From the NCBI GenBank assembly GCA_016584495.1, contig WAID01000005.1, positions 2,492,501-2,556,500 of the forward strand: DNA of 64,000 nt. The letters are read 5' to 3'. The first letter of the stretch is position 1, and the number at the start of each line of letters is the position of its first letter. The DNA is from Celoporthe dispersa. Lineage: Eukaryota > Ascomycota > Sordariomycetes > Diaporthales > Cryphonectriaceae. Of this stretch, positions 1-12,300 are shown one piece after another. Made by a program: the position numbers and the translations under genes. The notes beneath the pieces were generated by a model. It was not told the DNA's origin and made no database searches. It worked only from the letters and a program-made list of their open reading frames with translations.

Positions 1-591
1 AGCGTCAACGGGCCCCAGACGCCTGAGCTGAAGGAGGCTATAGAGAACGGCATGTCGCTGATCCGAGGCATGGCAGCCGGAAACGTCTCCACACAGTCCG
101 AGACCAGTGTTATCGAGGCGCTGGAGATTGCTGTTAGGAGATTGCACGAGATGCAACAGGCCCAGGACTTCACCGAGAGCGAACAGCAAGAGCAGCCTGC
201 GGTCGAGACAAACGAGGTCCTCGAGGAGACCCCGGCGAGTAAGAGCGGCTATGAGCGCTTTCGGGAATGGGCTTCCCTTTGGCCCACCCCAGGCGACGAC
301 CCCCGAGAAGAAGGAGCTCAGAGGAGATCTAACCAACCGCTGGCCTTCTCCGATCCGAGGATGTTTTCTCACTACACGGCGCACACGGCCTTCGGAGGGG
401 GCGCGGTAGAGCGTTCGGCATGGCAGCCTCCAATAGCCAGTGTGTCGGAGCATAGCCCTGAGTCCGCAAGGTGGCTGAACATGGTCGATCCGGCCGGGAT
501 GGGGATGGAGATGGAACAGCTGGACGAACTTGGATTTTTTGGCGGGTTTCCTGAGCTCGAGGCATTGGATGGTTGGCCCAGCCTCACCTGA
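1..591 (+). CDS. C-terminal end of a probable fungal transcription factor (5' partial)
   Basis: The frame is open from the first base of the window and ends at TGA 589-591, leaving about 196 residues. The visible part starts within a helix-like stretch, continues through an acidic, Glu/Gln-rich linker and ends in a Pro/Met/Gly-rich tail with a short hydrophobic-acidic end (ELGFFGGFPELEAL) that resembles an activation tail. This texture is typical of the region after the fungal-specific transcription factor domain of Zn2Cys6 regulators, but neither the zinc cluster nor the middle homology region is in the window, so the assignment is an inference. The gene converges on the amino-acid permease, whose stop lies about 150 bp downstream. 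It could instead be another disordered nuclear protein. Confidence 0.45.
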   Translation, partial: SVNGPQTPELKEAIENGMSLIRGMAAGNVSTQSETSVIEALEIAVRRLHEMQQAQDFTESEQQEQPAVETNEVLEETPASKSGYERFREWASLWPTPGDDPREEGAQRRSNQPLAFSDPRMFSHYTAHTAFGGGAVERSAWQPPIASVSEHSPESARWLNMVDPAGMGMEMEQLDELGFFGGFPELEALDGWPSLT

Positions 592-740
592 CGGTCGCCT
601 TGCAACTTTGCTGGGGACGGCGTTTAAAAAGCTGGCGAGTTTCCTCGCTACTGCTATTGCTTTCAATACCAACTCTAATGCATTGGAGCTCTCTACATCT
701 ATGCTTCCCGAGCCAAGAACCACGTGCGCGAAGACTCGAC

Positions 741-2589
741 TCAACCTAGAACGATGTTCTTGACAGACTGGACAGGATCGCACTTCCGCTTTGGCTTATC
801 ACCCTTGCCGCCGGTGGCACTCGCCTCCGCCTCCGCCTCTGCCCGGTCCTCTGCATCGAACGCGTACGCCTCAGTGAAGTCGACCTCTGCCGGCTTGACG
901 AACTTCGTCTTGTACCAGAGCTATATTTTTCCCCGCGTCAGCACGTTGCTCATCTTTGTGTGGTCTGGTGTCGTGAAGGGGGGAACAGCTTACCTTGTAC
1001 ACAAGGAAGTCGAACAGGAAGAGTGGACACGCCAAGTAGACAGAGAAAAAGCCCTTGGCTGTGGGTGTGCCATCCGCAAAAAGAGCGAGGTAGAACTCGC
1101 AGCCCATGATGAACAGCGTGCACAGGATGGCGAGATATTGCAGGTAGGGAGCCACCGGAGCTTGGAACGGTAGTGTCTTGGGGTCAATCCCCTGGGCTTT
1201 GATGGCGCGGCGGAAGCCAATGTGGGTGGTAAGCATGCATAGCCAGCCCATGAAAGTGGCTATCGAGACCTGGAGAGAGAAAAGCACAATTAGCTCACCA
1301 TCCGCTGGCCACAGGTGTCTTGTCCGACGAGGAGACGTTTGCGATAAATCACTCACCAAAGACGAGAACCAGTCGTACACTACAATGGCGGTCGAGTTCA
1401 CGTTCAGATACGCAAGGCCTCCGCCCAGACTACCGCTGATGATGAGTGACAACCACGGACGGCCCCAGCTGTCCTTCTTCCCAAAGATTGGGTGGATCAG
1501 TGCGATGTCCGCCAGGGCGGTCAGCGACCGGCTGGAGATGTAAAAGCTCGTGATGCAGCAGCTGATGACAGTCAGGAAGATGAAGCCGTTGATGGCGTTG
1601 GCCAGCCAGTACTGGTTGCCCAGCTTCAGGGCAATGACAAAGGGGCTGCCGATGGTGCCCTCGCCATTGACAAGGTCGCTGTTGGTGTAAGGGACACACA
1701 TGCCCACGAGCCAGATGTTCAAGATGAAGAACAGGAAGATGCGCCAGAAGATGGGCATGACGACCGACTTGATGGTCTTGCGCGGCTTGACAGCCTCTCC
1801 GGCGATGATGGCGATGTGCTGTGCAGAGCCGAAGCTGAAACCCGCCTGGACGAACGCCTTGGACAGACCCTTCATGTTGGTGAAGGCGCCGGGGTTCTTC
1901 CAGTAGCTGAACTCAATCGGGCCGTGGGTGGCAGCGACACCGCCGGACGTCATGATGAACATGTAGGCGATGACGATGAAGATGGCGAGGATCTTGAACC
2001 AGCTCATGCCGTACTCGATGTGCCCATACATGCGGACGGGGAACACGTTGGGAATGGCGGTGATGGCGAGGAAGATCGTGATGTAACCGGCCAGTGGGAT
2101 CTTTTGCCAGCCGTCCCAGTACTTGAGAACACTGACAGCGGCGGTCAGCTCGGCTGGGATGATCATCACCCACTGGAACCAGAAGTTGACGCCCTCCGCG
2201 AAGCCCAGGGCCGGGTCGACGTATTCGCTGGCCATGCGGATGAAGCCGCCGTGAACGGGCCGATAGGTCGCCATCTCGCCGATGGACATATACAGGACCC
2301 ATACGATGAATGCCTGGAAGGTGTAGGCGACGGCGATTCCTCCTGGGCCAGCAGCGGCCAGAGCCGTACCCGTGCCCACCCAGAGGCCAGTGCCAATTCC
2401 AGCCCCAAACGTCATGAACATGATCTGTCGCTTGGTGAGCTTGCGGGCGTATCCGGCTGTGTCCACGCCATTGCCAGCGGGCACGTCGACCACCGTGGTG
2501 GCACCCTCGCGGCTGGAGGTGTGACCGATCTCGATGTCCGTGACATTTCCGATCTTGTCGTCGTTGGAGGAGGTCTTCTCAGACGCCAT
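741..2589 (-). CDS. Amino-acid permease, APC superfamily (fungal AAT/YAT type)
   Basis: A plasma-membrane 12-TM proton-coupled amino-acid permease is predicted. Three exons on the minus strand (2589-1357, 1269-994, 920-741) give 562 residues, normal for the family. The N-terminal cytosolic tail of about 50 residues is followed by the TM1 signature of APC carriers (FGAGIGTGLWVGTG) and then alternating hydrophobic segments to about residue 505; the C-tail is acidic and Ala/Glu-rich. The two introns (1270-1356 and 921-993) have GT...AG borders. The first is 87 nt with no in-frame stop, so reading straight through inserts 29 unlikely residues. The last exon restores a conserved-looking tail beginning LWYKTKF. 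The start is the ATG at 2589, giving the expected short hydrophilic N-terminus. The gene is divergent from the HAD hydrolase at 3583. The exact substrate cannot be told from sequence. Confidence 0.93.
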
Positions 2590-3582
2590 CGTTCAAGTCG
2601 TGTCCCTTTCGAGAAAGAAAAGGAGAAGATGATGTGGATGGAACGGCAATGGTCAACATCCGGGTCCCGGGGCCCAAAGCAGAGAGAGAGAGAGAGAGTT
2701 GGCTGGTGATATAATGTTTCTTAGCAGAGTAGTAATCCGGGAGGTTCAATATAATACATGTTCCACGTCCGAGAGGACTTTATCTCTGCTTGGGGCTTGT
2801 AGAGACAGCCAAGGCCAAGGCACACACGCAAGAGGCAAGGCTAATGTGTCGAGGGAGAAGGAGAAAGAGATAAGCCACGAGTAGGTGGTAAGTAGAGTAG
2901 ATTCAGGCGTGTGGTCCTAGCACCTGTTGCTTCGTATGCTTGATCTCTCTGTCTCTGCGTCCGTGTTCACCGATAGGAGACACACCAGCCTTGGATTCAA
3001 AACATAGTCCAACCTTCCCCAAGAACGCTGAATTTGACGGAGATGCCTCGGGCCGGTATGTCTGGTTTGATAACAGCCAAGCCCTCGCTTTTAGGGAAAC
3101 CTTATCATCAATCATCTGCTTGACTCACTATCAAAAATGAGTGTGGGACCGGCTCGGTGCATCTTCGTTCAGGGAGGAGAATTAGCCGGTGTGCCGTCCC
3201 GGGTCAAGACTGAAATTGCTGTACTGCTATGGGTACATTCACAGCATAATGATTCTGGGGTAAACGTGGCCCGCTGGGTTGTTCCCCGGTCTCTAAGGGG
3301 GTGCCGGCTCATGAGTCCCTGCTGTGGTGGAATTGATCGGTCCGCTTCCGATGGCCGCGCCGTGGCCCAGGACCAAAAAAAGCTGGTGGGAGGTCAGGCT
3401 CTTTAAATGCTCCAATGCAGGCAGGGTCCATTTTCCCGAAACGAACTACAAACAATCTTGACCCCGACCGCTCCAACCACTCACTTACACCGTCTACTGC
3501 CATCATCAGTATCGCCTCCACCTCCTTTTTCTTTCTCTCTCTTTTTGTTCCCTTCTCCTTTCTCTCCTCCCAGAGATTCATC
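2590..3582. promoter_or_regulatory. Divergent intergenic region between permease and HAD hydrolase
   Basis: About 1 kb separates the two divergent starts and must hold both promoters. A GA microsatellite lies at 2681-2698 close to the permease start. A CT-rich tract at about 3520-3572 (many CTCTC/TTTCTTT units) lies immediately before the hydrolase ATG, as is usual for fungal core promoters and leaders. I see no convincing gene here; the short open frames have no recognisable content. Confidence 0.6.
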
Positions 3583-4400
3583 ATGAGTATCCCGGCCACC
3601 AAGGATGTCGTCTTTGATGTTGTGGGCACACTGGTTGCCTATGACCGGCTATTCGAAGCCCTCGATGAGAGGCTAGGCGACAAGCTCAAGGCAAACGGGA
3701 TAAAATCAAGGCTGTTGGGCATGTGCTGGATCGAGGCTGCAGAGAGAGAATACACATACCTCTCCCTCTCTAGCCGGTATAAGCCCTTTTTCGAGCTGTT
3801 CGGCGCGCTGTTCTACCGCATGCTCCTGTACGCAGGTGTATCAAAACCGAGGGAGTTCGCCACAGAAGAGGACGTGGCGTGGCTCGTGGCAGAGTGGAAG
3901 AAGCTGTACCTGCGGCCCGGTGCCAAGGAGTGCGTGCAGAAGCTGCGCGATGCCGGGTTCACGGTGTGGTGCTTCACGGCCGGCGACATCGCGCGCGTGG
4001 GAGGATACTTCAAGCTGGCGGGCGTCGATATGCCGGCAGAGAACCTGCTGAGCTGCGACACCGAGGGCGTCGCGAAGCCGGTGCCGAGTGCGTACAAGCC
4101 TCTGCTGGCGAGGCTGGCCAAGGACGGCAAGAAGCCGTGGTTTGCCGCTGCGCACATGTGGGACGTCTCGACGGCCAAGACCATTGGGTATGTCTTCTCT
4201 CTCTACACCCAGCTGCTAGTGACAAAAGAAGTTGGATGACGCAGGACCTCATTCCTAGCTAACCTGCTCCTACTAGATTCCATGGCGCCTATTCTACGAT
4301 ATTGGAGGCTGAACCCCTGCCTGAGGTGTATGGAGAGATGGACGTGGTCGCCCCGACTCTACCTGAGATGGCAGATGGGATTATAGCTGCTACCCAGTAG
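3583..4400 (+). CDS. HAD-superfamily hydrolase, 2-haloacid dehalogenase type II-like
   Basis: A cytosolic HAD-fold hydrolase of 242 residues is predicted from two exons (3583-4187 and 4277-4400, phase-2 junction). Motif I is VVFDVVGTLV, with the nucleophilic Asp at about residue 12. Motif II is the Thr in CFTAGD, motif III is the Lys of GVAKPVPSAYKPLL, and motif IV is the Asp in HMWDVSTAK. After splicing the protein ends with a GFHGAYSTILEAEP segment and a C-terminal ADGII helix, as in fungal members of the family. The family hydrolyses 2-haloacids or related small substrates through an aspartyl-ester intermediate, but fungal paralogues are often of unknown substrate. The ATG at 3583 is the first in frame that gives the usual few residues before motif I. 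It precedes an FAD oxidoreductase on the same strand. Confidence 0.92.
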
Positions 4401-5056
4401 TGGGTTGAATACTATGTAATATTAGTGATATATATGACCCATAATATTACTCGTATTTGTCCTGTCTCTCGTTGACGGGCATCGCGCAACAATGGTTTTT
4501 GGTGGTTTTTTACCCTTCTCTTTTGAGTTTGTTTTCTTTTTAGGCATGCCTGTGTTCTTGTCCAAGATTGTGGAGAATGAATAGCTGCTGGTATTGATAG
4601 CTACTACTCTGAAGCGGTAATTACTACTATAATTAATTGACTACATAATAGGATAATTACTCGTAGTCATGACTTGTTATGACCGACTTCACCCCTCGCA
4701 ATTCTCGACGCTCAACCACCCCCCTCTTCCATACCGCCAATATCTGAGCAATTTCTTTCAACAAAACTGGCTACAATTTTGACCGGTCCGGCAACTGGTG
4801 GCTTGCACGTAGACCGGATAATTATGTCTGCCTCTTCCAACAGCGAAATCTGCCCACCTCCGATAAGCCCCGGCATCCCGGCGCAGGGTTGAGTCTCCAC
4901 CGCCTCGCCTTTTTTTTTCCCTTCAGACTAATTATGCCTCTGCAGCCTTTCGCCCTTCGAAATAAGAGACATCCACACCGTTCAAGGCACCTGGGCAATA
5001 CCAGTATGAAGCACCAACACGATTAGCTAAGACACCAGTCCCGCTCTCCTGCAACC
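4401..5056. other. Intergenic, terminator and promoter space
   Basis: An AT-rich stretch (about 4400-4680) follows the hydrolase stop and probably holds its 3' UTR and polyadenylation signals. The second half becomes GC-richer and leads into the oxidoreductase start. No gene is supported here. Confidence 0.5.
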
Positions 5057-6657
5057 ATGGCACCCTCTGCGCTTCCGGTACCGAACTCGACCCAGCCCTT
5101 CTGGAGGACCGTGCTCCATCCACTCGATGACCACAGGAGCACCCCTGAGCTTCCGCCCAAGGTCGACATCGCTATCGTTGGAGCAGGCTACGCCGGTGCT
5201 TCTGTTGTCTACCACATCTTGCGACACTGCAAAGAGCAGGGCACCGCGCCGCCTTCGATAGTGATTCTGGAGGCGCGAGAGGCCTGCTCAGGAGCCACGG
5301 GTCGAAATGGTATGTGACTAAGCCGCCAAGTGAGACATCTTAATGAAAATTAAAAATAAAATAAAAAAAAGGGAGAGAAAAAGGGAGAGAAAAAGGGAAA
5401 GAAAAAAAAGACCCAACCCACTGATGTGACAATAATACAGGCGGGCACCTCAAGCCTGATCCGTACAACAGGCCGTCGTCCCTGGCCTTGACTCATGGCG
5501 TAGAGATTGCGGCTGAGTGCGCCGCTTTCGAGGCCGAAACGCTGAAGGCTGTCAAGACGGCCATTGAGGAAGAGCAGATCGAGTGCGACTTTGTGCTCAC
5601 CCGAGCTGTCGACGCCCTCATGAATGACGACATCCACCAGCGGATGAAGGCCGGTGTGGAGCTGCTCCGGAAAGCAGGCTTAGATGTCATGAGGGATGTC
5701 TTTTATGAGGGCGACCCCGCCAGAGCGGAACAGCTGTCCGATGTGAAGGGGGCGAAGGCTTGTGTGAGCTACTCGGCGGGTCACCTGTGGCCCTACAAGC
5801 TCATCATGGCGCTCCTGCAAAAGGCAGTGGACGCTGGCGTGAACCTGCAGACACACACTCCCGTCACAAGTGTTTCCGACGCTGCCGACGACGAGGGGTA
5901 TTACTCCTTGAACACCAAGGAGAGAGGAAGCATCGGGGCCCGGAAGATTATCTACGCCACCAACGGATATACATCATCCATCCTGCCCGAGTTCGAGAAC
6001 AAGATCGTACCATCCAGAGGAATATGCAGCCGTATCGTGGTCCCGGAAGACAGAAGACCAGCACCCTTACTCCCTCATAGTTACATGATGCGCTGGTCAC
6101 CCACAGAATATGAATACATGATTCCCAGGCTGGACGGCAGCATCATTGTCGGCGGCGCAAGGAGCAAGTACTACAAGGATCTGGATAGCTGGTACAATAA
6201 CGTCCAGGACGACAAGCTGATCACTAATGGCAACGCACACCGCTACTTCGATGGGTATATGCAGAAGCACTTTAAGGGATGGGAGAACTCGGGAGCTTAT
6301 ACAGAGAGCGTCTGGACAGGAAGTGAGTAGCCTCTCGATTTGGCTTCATGGCATTGCACTCGAGATGGTATTGCTGACAATCTACCAGTCATGGGGTACT
6401 CGTCGGACGGCTGCCCTTTCATCGGTGAGCTGCCGGGTCGGTCAAATCAGTTTGTCGTTGCCGGCTTTACGGGCCATGGCATGCCGCAGGTATTCTTGTC
6501 TGCCAAAGGCGTGGCGAAGATGGCGGTTGGAAGCACGGACTTCAAGAGTTCGGGGATCCCCAGGATATTCCAGGTGACAAAAGAGAGGCTGGCCAGCAAC
6601 AAGAATAGCGTTATGGAGAGCTGGGCGGCGCACACCTCGGCTCAGTCGAAGCTGTGA
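5057..6657 (+). CDS. FAD-dependent oxidoreductase (DAO superfamily)
   Basis: A flavoenzyme of 467 residues is predicted from three exons (5057-5309, 5441-6322, 6389-6657). The Rossmann FAD-binding fingerprint IAIVGAGYAGASVVYH lies near residue 37, with the ribose-binding acidic end of beta-2 as VILEAREACSGATGRNGG. The first intron cuts within this GRNGG motif and the phase-1 splice restores it. The C-terminal half has the FAD cap motif GYSSDGCPFIGELPG followed by GFTGHGMPQVFLSAKGVA. This architecture fits the DAO family (gamma-glutamylputrescine oxidase, sarcosine and D-amino-acid oxidases and fungal relatives), which oxidise C-N bonds and reduce O2 to H2O2. There is no signal peptide and no obvious C-terminal SKL (it ends SKL-like: QSKL), so a peroxisomal PTS1 of the form SKL is directly visible at the last three residues. 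Substrate unknown. Confidence 0.92.
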
Positions 6658-7058
6658 CACGGTCGCACGCTGGCAATGATTCGGGGAAGCTGTCCAGGTC
6701 TTGCACGCTCTCTGGAGTGTCTATAGTAATGAATTCGTTGACTCTGTTCTGATCGGGCAGAATGCGTCTTCATGCGCATTAATAATACCTGCTAACCATG
6801 CTCATTTTAGCTACATTTAACTACTTCTCGGAAGATAAGAATCAAGAAAGAGCCCTCGGTCAACTCTCTTTTTAAAGCATTAGCATTCTAATATTGGCTG
6901 TCTTCATGCTCAAAGCTCACACGCATTTCACCAAGACATGTTTTCACGTGAACGGGAAGAGATGATTCCTTGAGATGTATTATGATTGTGTCTTCAGAAT
7001 CACATGATATTTCTAGATTCTGTCAAGTATTTATCTTAGAAGATAATTTTTAACCCAT
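6658..7058. other. Convergent 3' intergenic space
   Basis: About 400 bp of AT-rich DNA lies between the convergent ends of the oxidoreductase and the small secreted protein gene. It is probably 3' UTR sequence; nothing else was seen. Confidence 0.5.
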
Positions 7059-7686
7059 TCAAGACGTCGCTGGCGTTACGTTAGTTGTGGTAAACGTTGC
7101 ACAGTTCGCTCCCGTCGGGTCAACAGTGATCTGTGCGAGATCATCGTGTCCGCTCTGGCAAGCACCATCACTGGAAACCATCTGGTCATTCTGAAAGCTG
7201 ACAAACGGAGTGTCGGTCGAGGCACAGTCCTCAGCCAGGAATGTGGTGCCGTTGAAGCCCACGCAGGCCTGCTTGTCGACTAGGTCAGGGCGGAAGTCGG
7301 CAGTGAACGTCCTCTGCACAAGCAGAACATTCTGTCCATTCAAGGTGGACGGGGTCATTTGCCTGTCGGCAGAGTCGTCCACGCAGGCGGCATCAACAAT
7401 CTCCCCTGCAGTAAGATTCCGAAATTAGCTCTCGGCGCCGTCCAAAGCTGTTGGGGTGCTGCTCACCATTGTTCCGGAAGGTCAGACACTCGTTACCAGG
7501 AACGCCGTTGACCTCTTTGAACACCATAGTAGTTGTGCCCTCCTGAACTTGTGCATCCGTTGTTGTATTCGTCAAGGCGGCGGCGGCGTTGTTGTTTGCG
7601 TTGTGGCCACCGCCGTGCTTCTTCCTGGCATCGAGGGTCATAGCCGACACGCTGGCAGCGAGAAACAGGATCGCGGTAAGCTTCAT
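7059..7686 (-). CDS. Small secreted cysteine-containing protein, unknown function
   Basis: Two exons (7686-7467 and 7405-7059, 61-nt intron, phase 1) encode 188 residues. The N-terminus is a clear signal peptide (MKLTAILFLAASVSA) followed by a dibasic, Gly/His/Asn/Ala-rich linker. The mature part contains six cysteines (contexts NECLTF, AACVDD, QACVGF, EDCAST, GACQSG, ANCATF), an even number compatible with three disulfides, and several NxT/S glycosylation sequons. I do not recognise the family. Size, cysteine content and signal peptide match small secreted proteins of plant- or insect-associated fungi, but no effector function can be assigned from sequence. It stands alone at the left edge of a long gene-poor region. 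Confidence 0.85.
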
Positions 7687-10600
7687 ATTGCCGGGTTTGC
7701 AACGTGACCTTCAACTGGTAAATTATGAAAAACCAAATTTGGTAATGTAGATGAGAATTGGATACGACCAGCGTTAACGAACGAGAATAGTTTGAAGAAA
7801 AGAGTGTGGTGAAATACGATATGTGCCTTCGTGACGTGCTCACAACCGAAGGAGAATTGCAGGCGCCACCTCATTAATATGTAAAATATTGTTTAATCAC
7901 TCACGTCTCGACAATACCTCGAAGCGCCTCCTAATACTCTATTCCGCCCCTCGTTGCGAAGGCGAACTGAATCAGGGCATGCGTTTTCCCAAGGATGTTG
8001 ACGATCAAACCTAGGGCTATTAGTTCTTGCTCAAACGTCGTCTGCACAGGTGTTTCACACCTACCAAAACGCCTTCCTTGTATGAGAACATGGAAGTCAA
8101 TAAGCGTTCATCCCAAGGACCTGCAGTGATTAACCCGTGGCAGATCCAGATCCGTCAGCCATCTGGTTTCTTATGACCGCACCAATATTTGTACATGTAG
8201 ATATGAAGTCTTTTACTCACGCGGCAGTCTTCGAAGGCATTAAGCTTCCCCAAACAAAATATCTGCCTGTATTTTGTCTGTAATGCCAAGCAAGTGTTGT
8301 GAGATTCTCCGTGTTGCATCAAGCGAGCAGGGCTTCAGGGGCTCAAACGTCCCTGGCGTTGGTGGACGGCCCCCTGAAGAAGCTAGAAAAGCCGTTCACT
8401 GAGTCGCTAGAACCTAGCTTGCCCCACTGGATTGCCTCGAGATCCCCTTGCGCTTATTGGCACTCATTTAAGCTTGTTTCGCTAGTTGCAAGTACAGTAG
8501 ACTTCAGAGTCTGAGTTCCCACACCTTTGGTATACTTGAAGAACAAAAATGGGGAAAGGTGTCTCGCGCGCTGAGGTAATGTCTGTATTTTTGCATGATG
8601 CTGCCCCTGGGACGAATGCGTCAGTGTGCCTGTACGAGCCGAACCATAAACACAGAGGACTAGCACTTATTTGAGTCGAGGATTATTATTCACCACTTTC
8701 TGGCGTCATGCCTCTTTCCAAACTGTGCCTGGCCACTCGATCACAGAGCTTTCTCGACCGGGGCGAGGCGAGGTCATGTAGTAGTTGTGCATAGGATCAC
8801 GGTCGTCTTGTAAGAAGTCTTTTTACTATGAAGCTCTACTTATTTGTGATGTTGGTCCAATGAGGCGCTGCTGTCTATCGTGGGTAGTTCTGTATGGACC
8901 TGGATAGCAATTACTGTATCAGGTTTGAAATCGGTGTATAAGCCTCTAGCGTTCATCACGAAAGGCAGTTCATCAGAAATCAACTCGAGATGCAATAAAA
9001 AGTGCTTGTAATGCCACATTACGATCCATAACAAAATATCGCCGATCAACAGGATGCCTGGCCAACAAAGTTCCTATAGTAGTCTTTGTATCCTGATCAC
9101 CTGAGCGTAAATACTTGAAGAGGCTCCGGTGAATAATCAATGTTTGAGTCTCTTATAGTCGTGACCTTGATCGTGATGAGTATTGCATAATATCCGCGGG
9201 TTTGTTCCACGCCTCGAACCTTGTCGTGTGTTTTACAGAGGCCAAGTGGTCTGTGAAGTCAGGCGAGACTCATCTGAGTCCTATTCGGGCAGAATACACA
9301 GCCATTCGCATTTCAGAAGCTCGTATGCTGATTGTAACACTCAAAGTCTACTAAGAATTGTTGAAAGATAGGAAGTCCTCACACCCACGAACGGGACATT
9401 CAGATGCTCCCCACCCCGGAGATCGGGGGACTCATTGATTCAATGGCTCTCTTCTCATGCGCGTAGGAGAACTATGAGCGAGCTGTATGTCAGTATCCTT
9501 TTTGCTCAAATATACTGTCAATCAAGCTTAGAGTATGAAGATACAACTGATCAACTTTCAATCAGAAGGAAAAAGAAGAAAGCGCATCGTGCAAGACTAG
9601 GAATTTCCACGGGGATATACACCATATTGCCTCTAGCTAATTACTTGATACGCAAGGCTCTCTGTCTTTTGGTAGTTCATCACTGTTGGCCTGAGCACGA
9701 CTTCACCTGAGCCACTGACCTCAACTAGGAGCCACAGCCAAGCGTTCTCGTTCTAGATACTTTCGAAAGCCCGCTTCCAGAGCTTCATGGTATTCCACTT
9801 CACATACGCCAGGTCCCAAGGTCATTGGAGTACAGCTCGCGTCGCTCATTGTCTATCAGCCCGAGGCTAGCACAAATGACGAGTCATCATTCGTATGTTG
9901 GGACTACAATGGGGTGCCGGAACGACCCCGTGGCCCCCTATTTGCGAAGGTAGTGTGGGCCCAGTGGTAACTTGAGGGTGTGAAGAGGAAGCTGAGTGAC
10001 CGCTTCGGCATACGTCTATTGATAATCATGCTGATCAGGATCGTCAGGGTTCTTCTAGGGCAAACTGTTCACATAAAAGCTCGAGCTATCGCAGCTTGAT
10101 CACCGGAACTAAACCAAGATCAGGATTCTTTAAAACATACAAGGAGAATGTATACGTAAAGGGAATAGACAAGAACTTAATTTCAAGCTGGCGTTCGTAT
10201 ACGATCAAATAAAAAGAGCAAGGACAGAGTATATATGAAGGACATTAATGATGTGAGTACTGAGTGGTATATATTGAAAATGTCAGACCGGTCCACGGTT
10301 GATTGCATGACTGGGCTTGCTTGCGCGTGAGATAGTCTTGGACGACTGAGCGAGATGAACACTCCTGTGAGACGACTTCGCCATCAGAGGGTCGCACAGC
10401 ATGCACCGAACACGGCCAAGCTTCAAGAAAGTGGGCGTGTGTGCTAAGAAGTCTCGAGACTGTGTATTGCGAAAGAGACTTCGGATTGCGTGCCTGTTCA
10501 TGGAATCAAGGTTACATCATGATAGTCACCTGAATACAAGGCGGTATCGGATGCATCCTACGCGTAAGACTGCAGGAAACAAGGTCATGGGACCCAGGAA

Positions 10601-12238
10601 TGACGGTCGGGGACGGGGAGACAGGTTGACTCAAGGAAGGCAAGCATGTCGGGGGTGGTCCTCACTTGAGGGATAACCACTTGACGTTTCATCGAATTTG
10701 CTGAACATGGCTTGGCCCCTTCTTCCTGTCCCTGCTCGCGACAGTATCTACTGCTCCGAACCAAACTTGTCGGGAGATGAAAGAGAGCAGATTGTTCGAG
10801 AGGTTTATGCAAATTTGTCGCCCACATCAGCTAGACTTTGGCTGCTGCCGAGCGATGCTCAGCCGAGACATGGCCTTTCACTTGCTCTGGCGATCCCTCA
10901 ATAGGATGAGCGGGTCGTCGCCGCGTGGATCAGAGGCTTGGTGGGAAACATGGATCGGTATCATGTCGATCATGACGGATAACCTGTGGGGTGAACTCTT
11001 GGTAGTGGTGGTGGTGGTGACGGTAAGTAAGGTCGGATCCGGAGGCTTCAAGAGGCGTTCACACCCGGAGCCGTTGGTACCCACGATCTATCCCTTGGAA
11101 TGGCTTGAACCATCCAGAGGGATACATCCTGTATGTACAGTACATAAAACACAGCTCTGCTCCGCGGGGTCAAGCTCACTTTACCTTGTAGAGAATAATG
11201 TGGGCTAGGGTTTCGATCTAAGCAACTGGTCATGAGGCTGCAGTGTTGACGTCGATGATATGAGATATCCTTTGCACTAGTCCCTCTTTCTCGGCATAAT
11301 TGGAATGACAAGTACTCGCTAGTCGCAATTGCAATGGGTTGTGAACATTTTCCTGGAAGACAATATGGCGAGGAGAAGGGAAACAGGCTCGTAGACGCGG
11401 GACCTACGCAGTCGACCTCGTTGCCTCGAGTCCTAGGTCAAGTAATGTACAAGTATGGCAGCTGGTTATGCATGTCTGAGGATCGAACATGCTAAAAAAG
11501 ATTAAAACAAAAACCAAAATAAACCGGGGCACATTACCGGTCTGGCAGTATACGACGTGATGTACATACAGGGTCCCAAGGGTCTAGAAGGGATGTGTGT
11601 GGTGTTGTCGACGGCGATCGCCGTGGCTGATAGGCTCGGAGACGGAGACGCGATTAGCGAGACGGTGCGAGTAGGGGCCATGGCCTGGGCTCTTGATTGC
11701 ACAATGGGTGACGAGGCGCGGGTCGGGCAGATGCATTTACATGTCGCAAGCGTGATCGAATTAGTGCCCAGACAACGTGCTGCAAGTGACAGGGAGATTT
11801 CTCGTACGAGGACGGGCATTGGGCCGTGGCGAATTCAAGCATACCTTTGCCCCGGCAGAGTACAACCCGGAAAGGCTGGCTTATACTCAGAATGGAAGCC
11901 TAGCTTAGCGACGGGCCAACAAGAAGTGCAGGAAGCAGCAGTAGCAGCAGCAGCTGCCGCCTTATACTACGGTACAGTTTGTGAAAGTCTACCAGGGATT
12001 GGAGTGAGGAATGATGGCGCCGTCGCATCCAGGTATGCAAGGAGTTGGATTTGGTTTTCTCTTCTTCTTTATTGACAAGTCACAACGGGTTGATGCCACC
12101 AGAGTGTAGGGTTACACGGAAGATACCTGGTCCGCACAGGTGGCGACAAAGTGACGAGATGAATCCCTCCTCTGCAGACACCGTGAGGGAAGGGACTAGA
12201 CAATACAACAACCATGTGAAGACGGATTTCTTCCTATC

Positions 12239-12239
<1 letters not shown>

Positions 12240-12286
<47 letters not shown>

Positions 12287-12300
12287 AGAGGGAGGGAGAG
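12240..12300. repeat. TG then GA microsatellite
   Basis: About 13 nt of TG repeats pass directly into about 45 nt of GA with GGGA variants. Confidence 0.9.

Noticed and set aside
1492..2709. 405-residue plus-strand open frame opposite the permease
   Set aside because: Asp/Glu/Gly-rich antisense shadow of a well-conserved 12-TM gene on the minus strand.
11557..12075. 172-residue plus-strand open frame in the gene-poor region
   Set aside because: No recognisable motif, ends in a triplet-repeat Ala run, and an equally long antisense frame exists; not supportable as a gene.
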